From NCBI GenBank assembly GCA_037349105.1, contig JAYJMM010000119.1:5591001-5655000 (forward strand): DNA of 64,000 nucleotides, written 5' to 3'. Below the pieces are notes generated by a model. That model had not been told where the DNA came from. It saw only the letters and a program-made list of their open reading frames with translations, and did not search any database. Shown piece after piece: positions 11,476 through 25,200 of this stretch. Within the stretch, counting starts at the first letter, position 1, and each line of letters starts with the position of its first letter. A program made the translations under genes and the position numbers. This stretch comes from Limnomonas spitsbergensis (taxonomy: Eukaryota > Chlorophyta > Chlorophyceae > Chlamydomonadales).

Positions 11476-13255
11476 ACATCCTACGCATGATCCATTCTAT
11501 TCCACAGTCTACATTCTGCCTCAGGCCGCTGGCTCGGAGCTGGCTGCTGCGGCCTCCAATCCAAGAGGGAGCTACAAGAACCCACCGTTTTTGAAAGCCT
11601 GCATGCGTGAAACAGCCAATTTGGAGGGCATATCCGAAATAATACAGTTAAGTGGGGGGGAAAACGCTCCAGGGGTGGACGCAAAATGATAATCAATAAC
11701 AGTCTTGCAGGACAGGGTCTGCCAGGCAATGATGTTGTGCCGCCCCCAAAATGTAGCAGCATGCAATGCTATTGCGGTACACATGTACGGTCATCTCACC
11801 GTTGCAGCCGCGTCATCTTCCTCTCCACTGCGCAGACGGGCAAACACATTAGCAAAGGTCAGCGGTGTCAACGTAGATGCCATGCAGCAAATCATGCGCC
11901 ATGCAGGCACCTAACCTCGCCAAGTGGCCTGCCAATTCGGCCGATCCACACAGTTTTGAACTTTTCTGAGAAGCTACGTACCCCGATCCCACTTACCCCC
12001 ACGTCAGCTTTAAGCCAGCGATAGCCTGCAGGAAAATGGTGCCGTGCACTGTCAGTACGAGCTTTAGCATTGCATGGCTGTCCTAGAAGATGCTTCAGGA
12101 CTACATGGCCATGCTAGCAGGAGCTTCTGCACTGCATGGCCGACCTCAGCTCCACCTTGCAAAAGTTGAACATCATGCAGGCGAAATGCAGTTTCGACCG
12201 CATGCATGCCCGTCATGCAATTTTTTACCGCATGCACCCGATCTCACCGGTGCCAGCCAATTTATTGTCGGCACTACGAGAGCTAGGTACGTGCATGAAA
12301 TTATCTGGAGTTGGACATGTGCGAGGAAGGTGGAGATCGTCAGCGCAAGTTATGGGACGTGTCTGTTTGGAGTGGTTAGCGGCGCTTTCCATAAATGCGA
12401 GAGGCTTATGAGGGCTGTCCGCAGTGATCCTTTGGTGCACATGATGGGTGCATGAGCTACATCCCTGCAGCGAGTATTTAAGCACGTGTGTTGCCTACAT
12501 ATCCACGACGATACGTCTCTAAACGGCAAAGCAGGTATTGAATTGTTTCGCTAGTACTGGCTAACTACTCGGCCTGCGGGGCTTACAAAATGAATGATCC
12601 AAGCGATCCAGGAGATGATCCGCCAATGCATCCTGTTTGAATTATGTCGTGAACAGAGACTCTGGTCGGGAGAGAAAGAAGACTACAAGCTCTGGCTTTC
12701 GAATGAAGAATGAGTAAACACAGGTTGAAAGGACAGAGAGGCGTTTCAGCGTTTAAGATAGGAATGGTCCAAACAAAAGAAAGTAGGATAGAGAGAGGAG
12801 GATGGCAACAGACTGGCTACGAGCACAGAGTATGATAACCGGCAAACAGGCACAGTTACTTCGTATTTTCTGTTCTGGACTGAAGCATTCAGCCGAATGG
12901 GCGCGGGCGCGGGCGGGTAGCTACGAGACGGTAGCTACGAGACGACCGGGTGGAAGCTAGAGGACTCCCCACCCGAGGACTCCCGGACTCGCTCCCGGAG
13001 GAAGATTTCTTTTCTGATTCGCGTGATGCAGGTAAACAGGTCAGTAAAAGGTAATACCTGATGCTTATCAAATCTTGAACCTGAGGTACGAAGAGTAAGC
13101 CCATGATGTCAACAGAGATCTGGTGGCTCAAAACAGACTGCTCAGTTGCTCTAGTCTCTAGGCCCATGAAATCAAAAGGATATCAATGCTGAAAATGAAG
13201 GTCGGACATGGAATTCATGAGCTGGGATCCACAGCTCTTCCTACCCACCAGACTA
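11476..13255. other. Stretch with only possible micro-exons
   Basis: Apart from two possible tiny minus-strand exons (12029-12001 and 11857-11830) I see no gene. This interval holds the unassigned 5' part of the membrane-protein gene and the 3' flank of the coiled-coil gene. Gene ends and polyadenylation signals could not be placed. Confidence 0.4.
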
Positions 13256-16200
13256 TTAATCAGCCCAGCCCATGGCACCCCCCTCCAATCCTTTGGAAGC
13301 CAAGGATGTGGCAGTCGGGGTTTTGGGTGCTGAGGTGGTCGTGATGCTGCCGAACGCACTGACCCTCTTGGAGGGCGTCATCATGGCAGCCAGCAGCTGT
13401 GCATCATCGTCATGGTCCGTCCGACCATGCAGTGCTGCATCATCCTCAGCATCAGACGCACCCCTATGTTGTGTCACGGTAGGTGTGATTGCCATGGCCG
13501 CATGGGTTCCATGCACGGCATCCTCATCAAGCCCATTTGCTTGAACATGTCGGTCCCCTCGTGGCGCCACGTCCGGCCCATGCCCCGAGTCATGCTCCCA
13601 ACTCTCTGCAGCCATTCGGCCAGAATCAGAAGGATGATTGCGCCCCTCAGAGGGCCCGGAGGCATTGTCCAAGTGAGGCTTCTGCGCCCCGGGCGCCAAC
13701 GGGATGAAGCTGAAATGTTCCAAGGCCGCAGGTGGGGTGCCTGCTGCCACCCCCGCAGACCGCAGGTCCTCTGCGTCCCCTCTCCGGCTAGCTGCAGCAG
13801 TGGCGGAAAAGGAAGCCTCGCTCAGCAACAAGGCTGCATTCCCACCGGCCAGCTGGTCGGTCAAACCTGACACGTCCACATCAGCGACCGAGGAGGAGGA
13901 GGAGCTACTGGCGACGGCGGGTTGGGCTGACACAGCGGGCTGTAGCAGCAGTAGCATCTCCTTATCTTGAGGTGCGGGTACAATGCCACCGCTCTTGCCT
14001 AGCCGCCGCTGCTGCAGATCTAGATCTGGCAGATCTTGGGGATCTGGATCCTGGCGTCTCCACTGCGAGGTAGATGTGCCCAGCCTACTGTCCCAATGCT
14101 TTGCGGGATGAGGGGAGGAGGCCGCCGCGGCCATGACTCCAGCATAAGCAGCCGCAGACCTTGCTGGGGAAGGTGTGGCTGATGCTGGGGCCCACAGCTG
14201 CTCCAGCTGCTGTTGCTGCCTCAGCTGCTCCTGCTGCGGTGGCCCTTGCTGCTGCGATGGGGAGGGCTGCCTCAGCTGCTCCTGCTGCTGTGGCTGCGAG
14301 AGGCGGCTGGCTGATCCCGGGGGCAACGGAGAGGGAGCAGGTGCCACCAGCTGTGCAGGTGCCCCGTCAGCATCAGCCGCCGCGGTGCTGGATGCCAAGT
14401 AGTACTGCAAGGACGTAGTGCCAGGCACCAGGGAATGCTGCCTCTGTACCTGCTGCTGCTGCTGTTGTTGCTGCTGTTGTTGCTGATTCTCCCTGGCCTG
14501 CTGCTGCTGTTGTTGTTGCTGCTGTTGCTGCTGTTGTTGCTGCTGTTGTTGCTGATTCTCCCTGGCCTGCTGCTGCTGTTGTTGTTGCTGCTGTTGCTGC
14601 TGTTGTTGCTGCTCCTTGGCCTGCTGCTGCTGTTCCCGTCTGTCGACTTGAAGCATACCTGAGACGGCCAGGTGGAGCGGGATGGAACCCGGGTGGCTGC
14701 CGGATGCTGGACCTTCGAGCTGCAAGAAGATGGGGGCGGACAGGGTGGAGCGGAGAATGGGGTGGGTCAAACATGTGGGTGAAGCAGTTGGGCCCAGCAG
14801 GTGGGTCAAACAGGTGGGTCAAACAAGTGGGTCAAACAGGTGGGTCTAACAGGTGGGTCAAACAAGTGGGTCAAACAGGTGGGTCAAACAGGTGGGTCAA
14901 AGAAGTGGGTCAAACAGGTGGGTCAAACAGGTGAGTCAAACATGTGGGTCAAACAAGTGGGTCAAACATGTGGGTCAAACAAGTGGGTCAAACAGGTGGG
15001 TCAAGCAGGTAAGTCAAACAGGTGGGTCAAACAGGTGGGTCAAACAGGTGGGTCAAACAAGTGGGTCAAACAGGTGGGTCAAACAGGTGGGTCAAACAAG
15101 TGGGTCAAACAGGTGAGTCAAACAGGTGAGTCAAGCAGGTGGGTCAAACAGGTGGGTCAAACAAGTGGGTCAAAACAGGTGGGTCAAACAGGTGGGTCAA
15201 ACAGGTGGGTCAAACAGGTGGGTCAAACAAGAGGGCCAAACATGTGAGTCAAACAGGTGGGTCAATGCAGCCTTAGCGCTGTTTCAGCATCCCGAGGTAC
15301 ACGGGGCCCAGAATCCAACATGCCCCTCTATGCACCCACCTTGGCCATGGCTGCCATGAGCTGCCACTCGACCTCCTCCTTGCGCTGCATGAGGTGACGG
15401 TTGACGCCCGCCGAGGCCTCCACATCGCCCCGCAGCGCCGCCAGCTGCGCCTCGCGTCGACGCAGCTCTGAGGATAGCTCATCCACGTGGTTGCTCAGCC
15501 CGGAGAGCTGCCCGGTCGCTGCTTGCTCCGAAACCTGCAAGCCACACCCATTCGCCCCCCTTAAAAACAACGGGTCGAGCACGTGCGCGTTGCGATGAGG
15601 GTGGAGCCCAGGCAGACTCATAGGCATGTCCGTAATGCTGCTCTAATGCAACAACACAACAACACTCCGCCGCAACAACACAACAACAACACAACACTCC
15701 GCTGCAACAACACAACAACACTCCGCTGCAACAACTCAATAACACTCCGCTACAACAACACAACAACACTCTGCCGCAACAACAAGACAAGTCAACAACA
15801 CTCCGCTACAACAACACAACAACACTTCGCCGCAACAACAACAACACAACAACACTCCGCTACAACAACACAACAACACTCCGCCGCAACAACAACAACA
15901 CAACAACACTCCGCTGCAGGAACACAACAACACTCCGCTGCAGCAACACAACAACACTCCGCCGCAACAACACAACAACACTTCGCCGCAACAACACAAC
16001 AACACTCCGCTGCAGCAACACAACAACACTCCGCTGCAGCAACACAACAACACTCCGCTGCAACAACAACAACACAACAACACTCTGCTGCAGCAACACA
16101 ACAACACTCCGCTACAACAACACAACAACACTCCGCCGCAACAACACAATAACACTCCGCCGCAACAACAACAACACAACAACACTCCGCTGCAACAACA

Positions 16201-19200
16201 AAACAAGTCAACAACACTCCGCTGCAACAACACAACAACACTCCGCTGCAACAACACAACAACACTCCGCCGCAACAACACAACAACACTTTGCCGCAAC
16301 AACAACAACACAACAACACTCCACTGCAACAACAAGACAAGTCAACAACACTCCGCTGCAACAACACTCCGCCGCAACAACACAACAACACTCCGCTACA
16401 ACAACACAACAACACTCCGCTGCAACAACACAATAACACTCCGCCGCAACAACAACAACACAACAACACTCCGCTGCAACAACAAAACAAGTCAACAACA
16501 CTCCGCCGCAACAACACAACAACACTTTGCCGCAACAACAACAACACAACAACACTCCACTGCAACAACAAGACAAGTCAACAACACTCCGCTACAACAA
16601 CACTCCGCCGCAACAACACAACAACACTCCGCTACAACAACACAACAACACTTTGCCGCAACAACAACAACACAACAACACTCCGCTAGAACATCACAAC
16701 AACACTCCGCTACAACAACACAACAACACTCCGCCGCAACAACAACAACACAACAACACTCCGCTGCAGGAACACAACAACACTCCGCTGCAGCAACACA
16801 ACAACACTCCGCCGCAACAACACAACAACACTTCGCCGCAACAACACAACAACACTCCGCTGCAGCAACACAACAACACTCCGCTGCAGCAACACAACAA
16901 TACTCCGCTGCAACAACAACAACACAACAACACAGCAACACTCTGCTGCGGCAACACAACAACACTCCGCTACAACAACACAACAACACTCCGCCGCAAC
17001 AACACAACAACACAACAACACTCCGCTGCAACAACACAATAACACTCCGCCGCAACAACAACAACACAACAACACTCCGCTGCAACAACAAAACAAGTCA
17101 ACAACACTCCGCCGCAACAACACAACAACACTCCGCCGCAACAACACAACAACACTCCGCTGCAGCAACACAACAACAGTTTGCTGCAACAACACAACAA
17201 CACTCCGCCGCAACAACACCACAACACTCCGCCTGCCACACATGTGAATCCTGGGTTTAAAACCACACCTCGCTGTCCACCTTGACGGAGGTGTGTCAAG
17301 TCTCCTCCCGCCCCCCCCAAGCCTCCCCAAATCCACCTGCACCCTCAGCAGCACATCCTTCACCTCATAAAACCACGCCCTAACTCTTCCTTCTGGATCT
17401 GGTCCTGACACACACCGGGTCCCCGGATCCTGGTCTTCCTAACCCTAACCGTAAACCCTATAACCCTCCTTCTGGATCTGGTCCTGACGTACACTGGGTT
17501 TCTGGATCCTGGTATTCCCACCCTAACCCTGACCCCTAGAACCCTCCTTCTGGATCTGGTCCTGACACACACTGGGTCCCCGGATCCTGGTCTTCCCTCA
17601 TTGCTTCGTGCACTCTTGCCCTCAAGAACCAAGCTCTCAATCATCCTCCGGAACGTGGCCCTCACCTTCCCCCCCAGAACCTATCCCACAGAACCTTCTT
17701 CCCATAACCTATCCCACAGAACCGCCCGCGCCCGCCGTGGAGCCTCCTCCTCACCCAACGCTCTGTGCACTCCTGCCGCATTGCCGCCACGTTGTCCTGA
17801 AGCACGCGCCGCTCAGCGGAGACGGCCTCCAGCTGCTGCCTGAGCTCCTCACTGGAGCGCCCTCTAGCATCCGCATCGCCCTCGGCCCTGCGGCGGAGAG
17901 AGAGTGGGGAAAGCGGGCCATTGGCAAAAAAGAAAATCAGAGGATAATGGCCCCAGGTGATGAAGATTCAGGGACATGGCCTCCAGCTGCAGCCTGAGCA
18001 CCTCACTTCAGCTCCCGCTACCATCCGCATCGCCCTCGGCCCTGCGGCGGAGAGAGAGTGGGGAAAGCGGGCCATGGGCAAAATATAAAATGAGAGGGTA
18101 TCGGCCCCCGGTGATGAAGATTCAGGGACATGGCCTCCAGTGGCTGCCTGAGCACCTCACTCGAGCGCCCAATAGCGTCCGCATCACCCTCGGCCCTGTG
18201 GCGGGGAGAGAGTGGGGGGAATGGACCATGGGTCAAATAGAGCATCAGAGGGTAATGGCCGCGATGAAGATGCAGGGACACAGCTTCCAGTGGCTGCATG
18301 AGCTCCTAACTCAAGCGCCTGCTAGCATCCACATCGCCCTCGGCCCTGCGACGGAGAGAGTGGGGAAAGTGGGCCATGGGTCAAATTCAAAATCAGAGGG
18401 CATCGGCCGGGATGAAGATTCAGGGATACGGCCTCCAGTGGCTCCTTCTGAACACCTCGCTGCACTACCCACAAGCAGCCGCATCGCTTTCCGCCCTAAG
18501 ACAGGGGGGTCACGTGGCCCCGTGCTTAAGGCCGGCGTACACCGCATATTTCACAGTTACACGTGTATGCTGCGTATAAGCGTATATGCCGCACACGTAT
18601 ACGGGGACATGGTCCATAAAATGGTCCAATGGTCCATGGTCCATAAAATAGGTGCTCATTGGCATTTCCGCTCCATGCTTCGGATTCAGAGAGAAAGCCT
18701 CCAGCTACTGCCTAGGTTTAGGGTTAAGGGTTTTGTGCTTAAGATCCAGAGAGAGGGCCTCCAGCTACTGCCTGAGCGCCGCACTGGAGCCCCCGCTTGC
18801 AGCCTCCTGGCCCTGGGCCTGAAGGCCACAGGGGGGGGGGGGGTGGGCACAAGGGTTCAGATATGCACTGCCTGAGATTTTGCGACACTTGGCCCCTCGG
18901 TGAGACCTAGCCATGGGATGGACTCTGTACCTCCTGTGTTTACTGTGCCTGGTCCTTTGACATGTGGGTCCATGCGTGAAAATGTGCCTGCATCTCATCA
19001 TTGCAACTCAATCAGAGGTAGCCATGTTAACAAACACGCAACATGCACACACACACTCGCACACCTTTCACCTGGCCTCCGCAGCCTCTGCCAGCATTCC
19101 CTCTAGAGCCTGGGAAGGGGGTAAAGGTCCCTGCTCTAGGCCCCTCCAGACTCCTGTTGGCCCCGCGGGCCATTCACCGTCACCACATCATTCCCATCCA

Positions 19201-22200
19201 AGCTTTCACCCCCCCTTCCCACCTCCGCCTGGCCTCCACAGCCTCTGCCAGGAGCCCCTCCAGCTCCGCCTCCCTTGCCCTCACAGCGCCCAGGTAGTCC
19301 TCCAGGTCAGATTGTTGCGCACGCATTACCTGAATAGGGGAGGGAGGGAGGCGGATAAACAAACGGCTTTTGAGGGAGGTCCTGCAGTTCGACAGGTGTA
19401 ATGCTGCAGAGCCCAGCAGGTAGTCCTCCAGGTCAGAGTGCAGCCAGCACATTCCCTGGAAGGGCGGAGATGGAGGCAGATTAAAGCGTGGACCATCTGA
19501 GGGGTCATAAATTCATGTCCTTGGCATGCATCAGCTGGGAGGGAGGAGATGGAGGCAGATTCGCATGAGACATTCCCAGGGTGTAGCAGTGTAGATAGAA
19601 TGATGGCGCGTCTAGCGTCAAACTGTTGCACACGTTTCGTCTTGGAGGGAGGTGTGGCAGATCAGCAGATGTATACATAAGTATTTTAGGGGTTATGTAT
19701 TGCCCAAGTAGTCAAGGAGGTCACACGGATCTGCCCCTATCCGGATCTACCCCCGCCTAGGTCTATCCTAACTCGGGTCTGCTTCTACCTGGATCTGCTT
19801 CACCTGGATCACCTCTCATCCGGATCTGCCCCTGCCAAGATCTGGGCTCTCCTGGAAATCCCACCACTGGAATCCGCTCCCATTGGGATCTTCTCCCACC
19901 TGGATCTGCTCCCGTTGGGACCTGCTCCCACCTGGATCTGCTCCCGTTGGGATGATCCCACCTGGATCTGATCTCATTGGGACCTGCTCCCACCTGGATG
20001 TGCTCCCGTTGGGATGATCCCACCTGGATCTGCTCTCATTGGGACCTGCTCCCACCTGGATCTGCTCCCGTTGGGATGATCCCACCTGGATCTGCTCCCG
20101 TTGGGATGATCCCACCTGGATCTACTCTCATTGGGACCTGCTCCCACCTGGATCTGCTCCCATTGGGATGATCCCACCTGGATCTGATCTCATTGGGACC
20201 TGCTCCCACCTGGATCTGCTCCCATTGGGATATACTCCTACCTGGATCTGCTCCCAGCTGGATATACTCCTACCTGGATCTGCTCCCAGCTGGATATACT
20301 CCTACCTGGATCTGCTCCCAGCTGGATATACTCCTACCTGGATCTGCTCCCAGCTGGATATACTCCTACCTGGATCTGCTCCCAGCTGGATCTGCTCCTA
20401 CCTGGATCCGCCCCCATTTGGATATCCCCCCCACCTGGATCTGCTCTCACCTGGATCTGCTCCCACCTGAATCTGCTCCCACCTGGATCTGCACCCACCT
20501 GGATCTGCTCCCACCTGGATCTGCTACCACCTGGATCTTCTCCCACCTGGATCTGCTCCTACCTGGATCTGCACCCACCTGGATCTGCTCCTACCTGGAT
20601 CTGCTCCTACCTGGATCTGCTCCTACCTGGATCTGCTCCCACCTGGATCTGCTCCTACCTGGATCTGCTCCCACCTGGATCTGCTCCCACCTGGATCTGC
20701 TCCCACCTGGATCCGGTCCCACCTGTATCTGCTCCTACCTGGATCTTCTCCCACCTGGACCCGCTCCCACACGGACCAGCAGTCCCTGGAGGAACTCGCC
20801 TGCTCTCAACTAGATTGTTGCGTATCAAGGTGGATGAGTTCCTTCAGAGTCTGCGGATCCAACCATACCTGTTCATACCTGGATCTGGACCCTCCCGGAT
20901 CTACTCCCACATGCATCTGCTCCCACCTGCCCCCCCCTCTGAATATGCCCTGGCCCATGCTCCCACCTGGATCCACCCCACCTGTATTTGTTCTTGGTGC
21001 TGGATATTCACAGCTTCAAGCTCCAGCTCCAGCTCCTCAGCGCGCTGCATCGCTTGCCGCACGCGCTCCTCAACGCCAGCCCGCACCTAGCAGCAGCAGC
21101 AGCAACAACAGCAATAAGGGCAGTATCAGCAGCAGGAGTGCCAGTGTCAGCAGCAGCAACCACAACGGCAGTGTCAGCAATAACAGCAGTGCCAAAGCCA
21201 GCAGCAGCAACCACAACGGCAGTGTCAGCAATAGCAGCAGCAACAGCAGCAGTGCCAATGCCAGCAGCAACAGGAGGAACAGCATCAGTGCCAGTGCCTG
21301 CACCCACAGTAGCAACAGCAAGAGCAGCAGCTAGGCGTCAGGGAGATCTCAGCAGTAACAGAGCATCAAAAACAAATGAAAAAGGCAGGTGAAGAGGCAA
21401 AGAGGAGGCAGAACCATGTTCTGGAGGGCTAGCTTCTTTGATTACCACCCGTTGTGGGAGCCCAGGCCTGCTAGACCATATGTAAGGAAGCTGCATGACC
21501 CGTGGCAGTGGCCCGTGTTGATTTGGCTTGATGACTGATGGCATGTCGAGATTGATGGAGTAATGAGTGACCTCGCCTCGTCCAACCACAAGAGTGATGA
21601 GTGAAATCAGTACCTCACCTCATCGAACCACGGGCCCCGCTGATGTTCTGCGGCCAGCTTGAGCCGCGCCCGCTCCTGAGGCGACCCGCAGCCGCGTCCG
21701 GAGAGAGCAGGGGGGGGGGCAAGCAGGGGGGGGGGGGGCAAGGTAGGAGTCGATCTTTAGCCACGTCAGAATCCCAGGGGACAGGCGGAAAAGGATCCGC
21801 GGCATAGAAGTAGCCCTTGCACTATTGGTTTCATTAGTGGCTGTTTGTTGATCCACGGGCTTGACCAGCCCCCAATAACACACACTTTCGTCTTCAAAGC
21901 GCCACACATCGACCGTGCTTCACCTGATTGGCTGCTGCTAGCTCTGCTTCCGTCCTCTTGAGGCTCATGAGGAACATCAGGTTGTCAGCTGTCAGCTTGG
22001 CTACCACCTGACCAGGGGCACAGCAAGTGATAAAAAATCTTCGAAAGGAGGTATTCGAAACGAGTTTTCAAATTTCAAACTAACACAGCATGAATAAATA
22101 AGTACCGTAGATCCGGTTTCACTCCGCTTTTACTTACTGATATTTTGAGTAAATTAGTAAGCTGGGGGGGGTCGGGACATGCCCAGGGCAGCGAACTTCG

Positions 22201-25200
22201 CATAGGATATGGAGATGAGGGACACATCATGGAAAGAGAGAAAGCTACACCCTAATAGGGCGTGCAGGTTAAGGAAACAACGCAGATGGGGGCCGTAGCC
22301 ACATCTATGTCGTCACCAGCCGCGTCATGGAGAAAGCAGCGAACTTGGAGAGGATGAGTCAGGAGATGTTAGCAGCATAGGAGGCGGGGGCTGCATACAG
22401 GGACGTGAGTTCATTCCTGGGGTGCAACAATTTTTCGTGACCCAGCTACATGTCAGCTACCACCTGGCCTCTGGCAGAAGGCCCCGTTTGTGGCCAGCTA
22501 CGCTGCTTAGGCCACCAGCCGTAGGCCGGTCCGGGTTAGGTCCCAATCAGGCGTTTGGCGGCCGCGGGGCGGCCTTTGGAAGCATACAAAAAGAAACACG
22601 GGGTGTAACGGGGCAGGATGGGATGAGGCCCATATCGTCCACAAAGTGGCAGGCGTGGCCGTGCAGAAGTGGTCAGACAAGGGCAGTTCAGATCCGGGAT
22701 TGAAAAAAAGCCTCTGGGGCGCAGACGAGGATGCCCCCCCTCCCCTTGTCATTTGACGATAGGAGAGGGGGGGGCCGGTCGGTACAAGACAGAGAGGGGG
22801 GAGGGGGGGCATCAGCAGCAACGCGCTGTATCTGGACTAGGCTGAGTGGCTTTGGGGAGGAAAGGGGAGACGTCCTGCCCCCCCCTCCTCACTTATAGAT
22901 GCCCCCCTGGTGCTACCCCTCACCTGCTGATGCCGCTCCGTGCTGGCCGTCGCCTTGGCCGCCTCAGCCTTCACGGCGTCCAGCGCAGCAACTGCTCGCT
23001 CGGCGGTCCCTGCTGCACCCTCACGCTCCTCATGCAGCGCCGCCATGCGGTCCGCCATGTGTGACATCTCGGCCTGGGCCTCAGCAGAGGCAAACTGTGC
23101 AGATTCCAGGTCATCCTCCCTGCCCAACAGGGGGGCGGGTTTAAGGTTTAGGGTGAAGCCCAGCAGAGAGGGTGCCTTTGGAAGGGGATGAGAAAAGGTG
23201 CACCGGTACAAGGGTGAGAAAATTTGCCAGTGGAGAAGGGTGAGAAAGGGCACATGTGAGACATCTCTGTCCCAGCCGCCACCTCACCTCAACCTTACCT
23301 CAGCTCTACCACCTCACCTCAGCCATAGATCAGCTCTACCACCCCACCTCTGCCTCAGCTCAGCCTGCAGTGCCCCAGCCTGCGTTTGTGCCTGGCCCAG
23401 CTGCAGCCTCAGAGCCTCTGCGTCGCGGCTGCAGGCAATGCGTTGCGCTTCCACGCTGCGCAGCCGCTCGCTGGTGGCATGCAGCTCGCGGTGGGTGGTC
23501 TCCAGGCCCTCCATCAGCTCCTCCTGGCTGCAATGGGGGGAGGGCAGTGTGCGCAGGATTGGAGGGTGAATCATGCCTGTGTACTTGTATGCGCAGGAGG
23601 GCAGGGAAGCATGACTGCGTGTGTACATGTGTGTGTGTGCGCAGCAGGGCAGGGCGGCGCGGCCGCGTGAGGCATGTGCCAGTGTGAGCTCTCCAGCCCC
23701 TCCATCAGCTCCTCCTGGCTACAATGGGGGGAGGGCAGTGTGCACAGGATGGGGGGAGGACGAAGCATGTGTGTGTGCGTGTACACAGGAGGGCAGGGAA
23801 GCAAGACTGCGGGTGTAGATATATATATCAGTATATGTGAGTGTGCTCTCCGGGCCCTCCATCAGCCCCTCCTGGCTGCAATAGGGGAAGGGCAGCGTGT
23901 GCAAGATAGAGGGAGGGGGGAGCATGTGTGTGTGTGTGCGTCAGGGCAGGGAAGCACGATCCCGTGAGGCATGTATATCTGAGTGCTCTCCAGGCCCTGT
24001 ATCAGCTCTTCAAGGTTGTGGGGTTGTAAAGTAGAAGTGGGGGGGAAGGGGAAAGTTGAGGCATGCATGCGTGTGTGTGTGTGTGTGTACGAAGGAGGAA
24101 GGGGAAGTATGACTGTGATAGTGTGATGTATGTGCAGTGCTTACCAGCCCTGCGTCAGTTGCCCCCCGGCCCTGGCCAGGGGGGACATGCGCTAGCCAGG
24201 AGGGAAAGCAGGTCCATCCTCCCCTGCTGGTGCTTATCCACCCTCCTCACACACACACACACACACTCTCACACACACACCAGTGACACACCAAAAACAT
24301 CACACACACAAACACACACCACAGAGCACTCTCTTTCTCTCTCACACACCCACACCCACACACACACAGCACAGCACTCACACACCACACACAAAGCACT
24401 CCCTCTCTCTCTCTCACACACACACACCACGCACACACACACACCTTTTGGAGGCGTACATCATGGAGCGCTGCCACTGCTGTGATGCCACTTGTAAAGC
24501 CTTCAGGTGCTCCGCCAGGACCTGCTCATGAAATCGTGTGAGGATCGGAAGTGAGGATCAGCAGAAGATGATTCAGTCTGAGTCTTTACGGTACCTGTAT
24601 CGCAGCTTCTTTTTACCTAACTTGCCTTGCTTGACGCATATAGGGTTATAGCAATTGCAAAGCCTGCAGTTGCTCTGCCTGGACCTATTCACGTGAACAT
24701 CACAAAGAACTGCTCAAATTGAGGGAGTCATTTCGGTACAGGTCCCGCAGCCTGTTCAAGTAAGTCTGACGCTCTTGATGCATTGAGGCTATAAGAGGTG
24801 GGAGGGAATCATCAGTGTCATTGCGGATTATTTTTGCCCCTCCAGGGCCTAAGCTGACTCAAGGCTGTGTGCAATGCAGAGAGCATGGAGCCCATCGGCT
24901 GCCAAGCAGCACTAGTTAGTAGTAGCAGCATGTGCAGACCCAACACGTATATAAATTGGAAATATTGGTCCTGCTTGCTCTGCCAAGCCTCTTCAGAAAC
25001 GTGCATGGGTGGATGCCGTCACAGCAAACAACCGTGCATATGACTCATGCATGCGAGGCCCATACATGCAAGACCCATGCCCGCAAGACCCATGCATACA
25101 TGCAGGGCCCATTCAAGCATGTAAGACCCACATCATCTTTATCGATGCTAGTGAGGTTCATGCATGCAAGACCCATGCATGTGAGATCTAAGCATGCAAG

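Noticed and set aside
13272..14418. Plus-strand frames antisense to the last coiled-coil exon
   Set aside because: Shadows of a biased Gln/Ala/Ser-rich exon; no motifs.
14704..15247. Plus-strand frame with a 13-residue repeat
   Set aside because: 13-bp intronic minisatellite; no splice or coding support.
15583..17411. Several long Gln/Asn- and Cys-rich open frames on both strands
   Set aside because: Artefacts of the intronic 24-bp array between two phase-matched exons of the coiled-coil gene.
19977..20813. Plus frames of up to 206 codons (WICSHLDLLPPGSAPT repeat)
   Set aside because: 16-bp intronic minisatellite open in several frames.
24247..24485. Cys/Val or Thr/His-rich frames
   Set aside because: CA/CT microsatellite.
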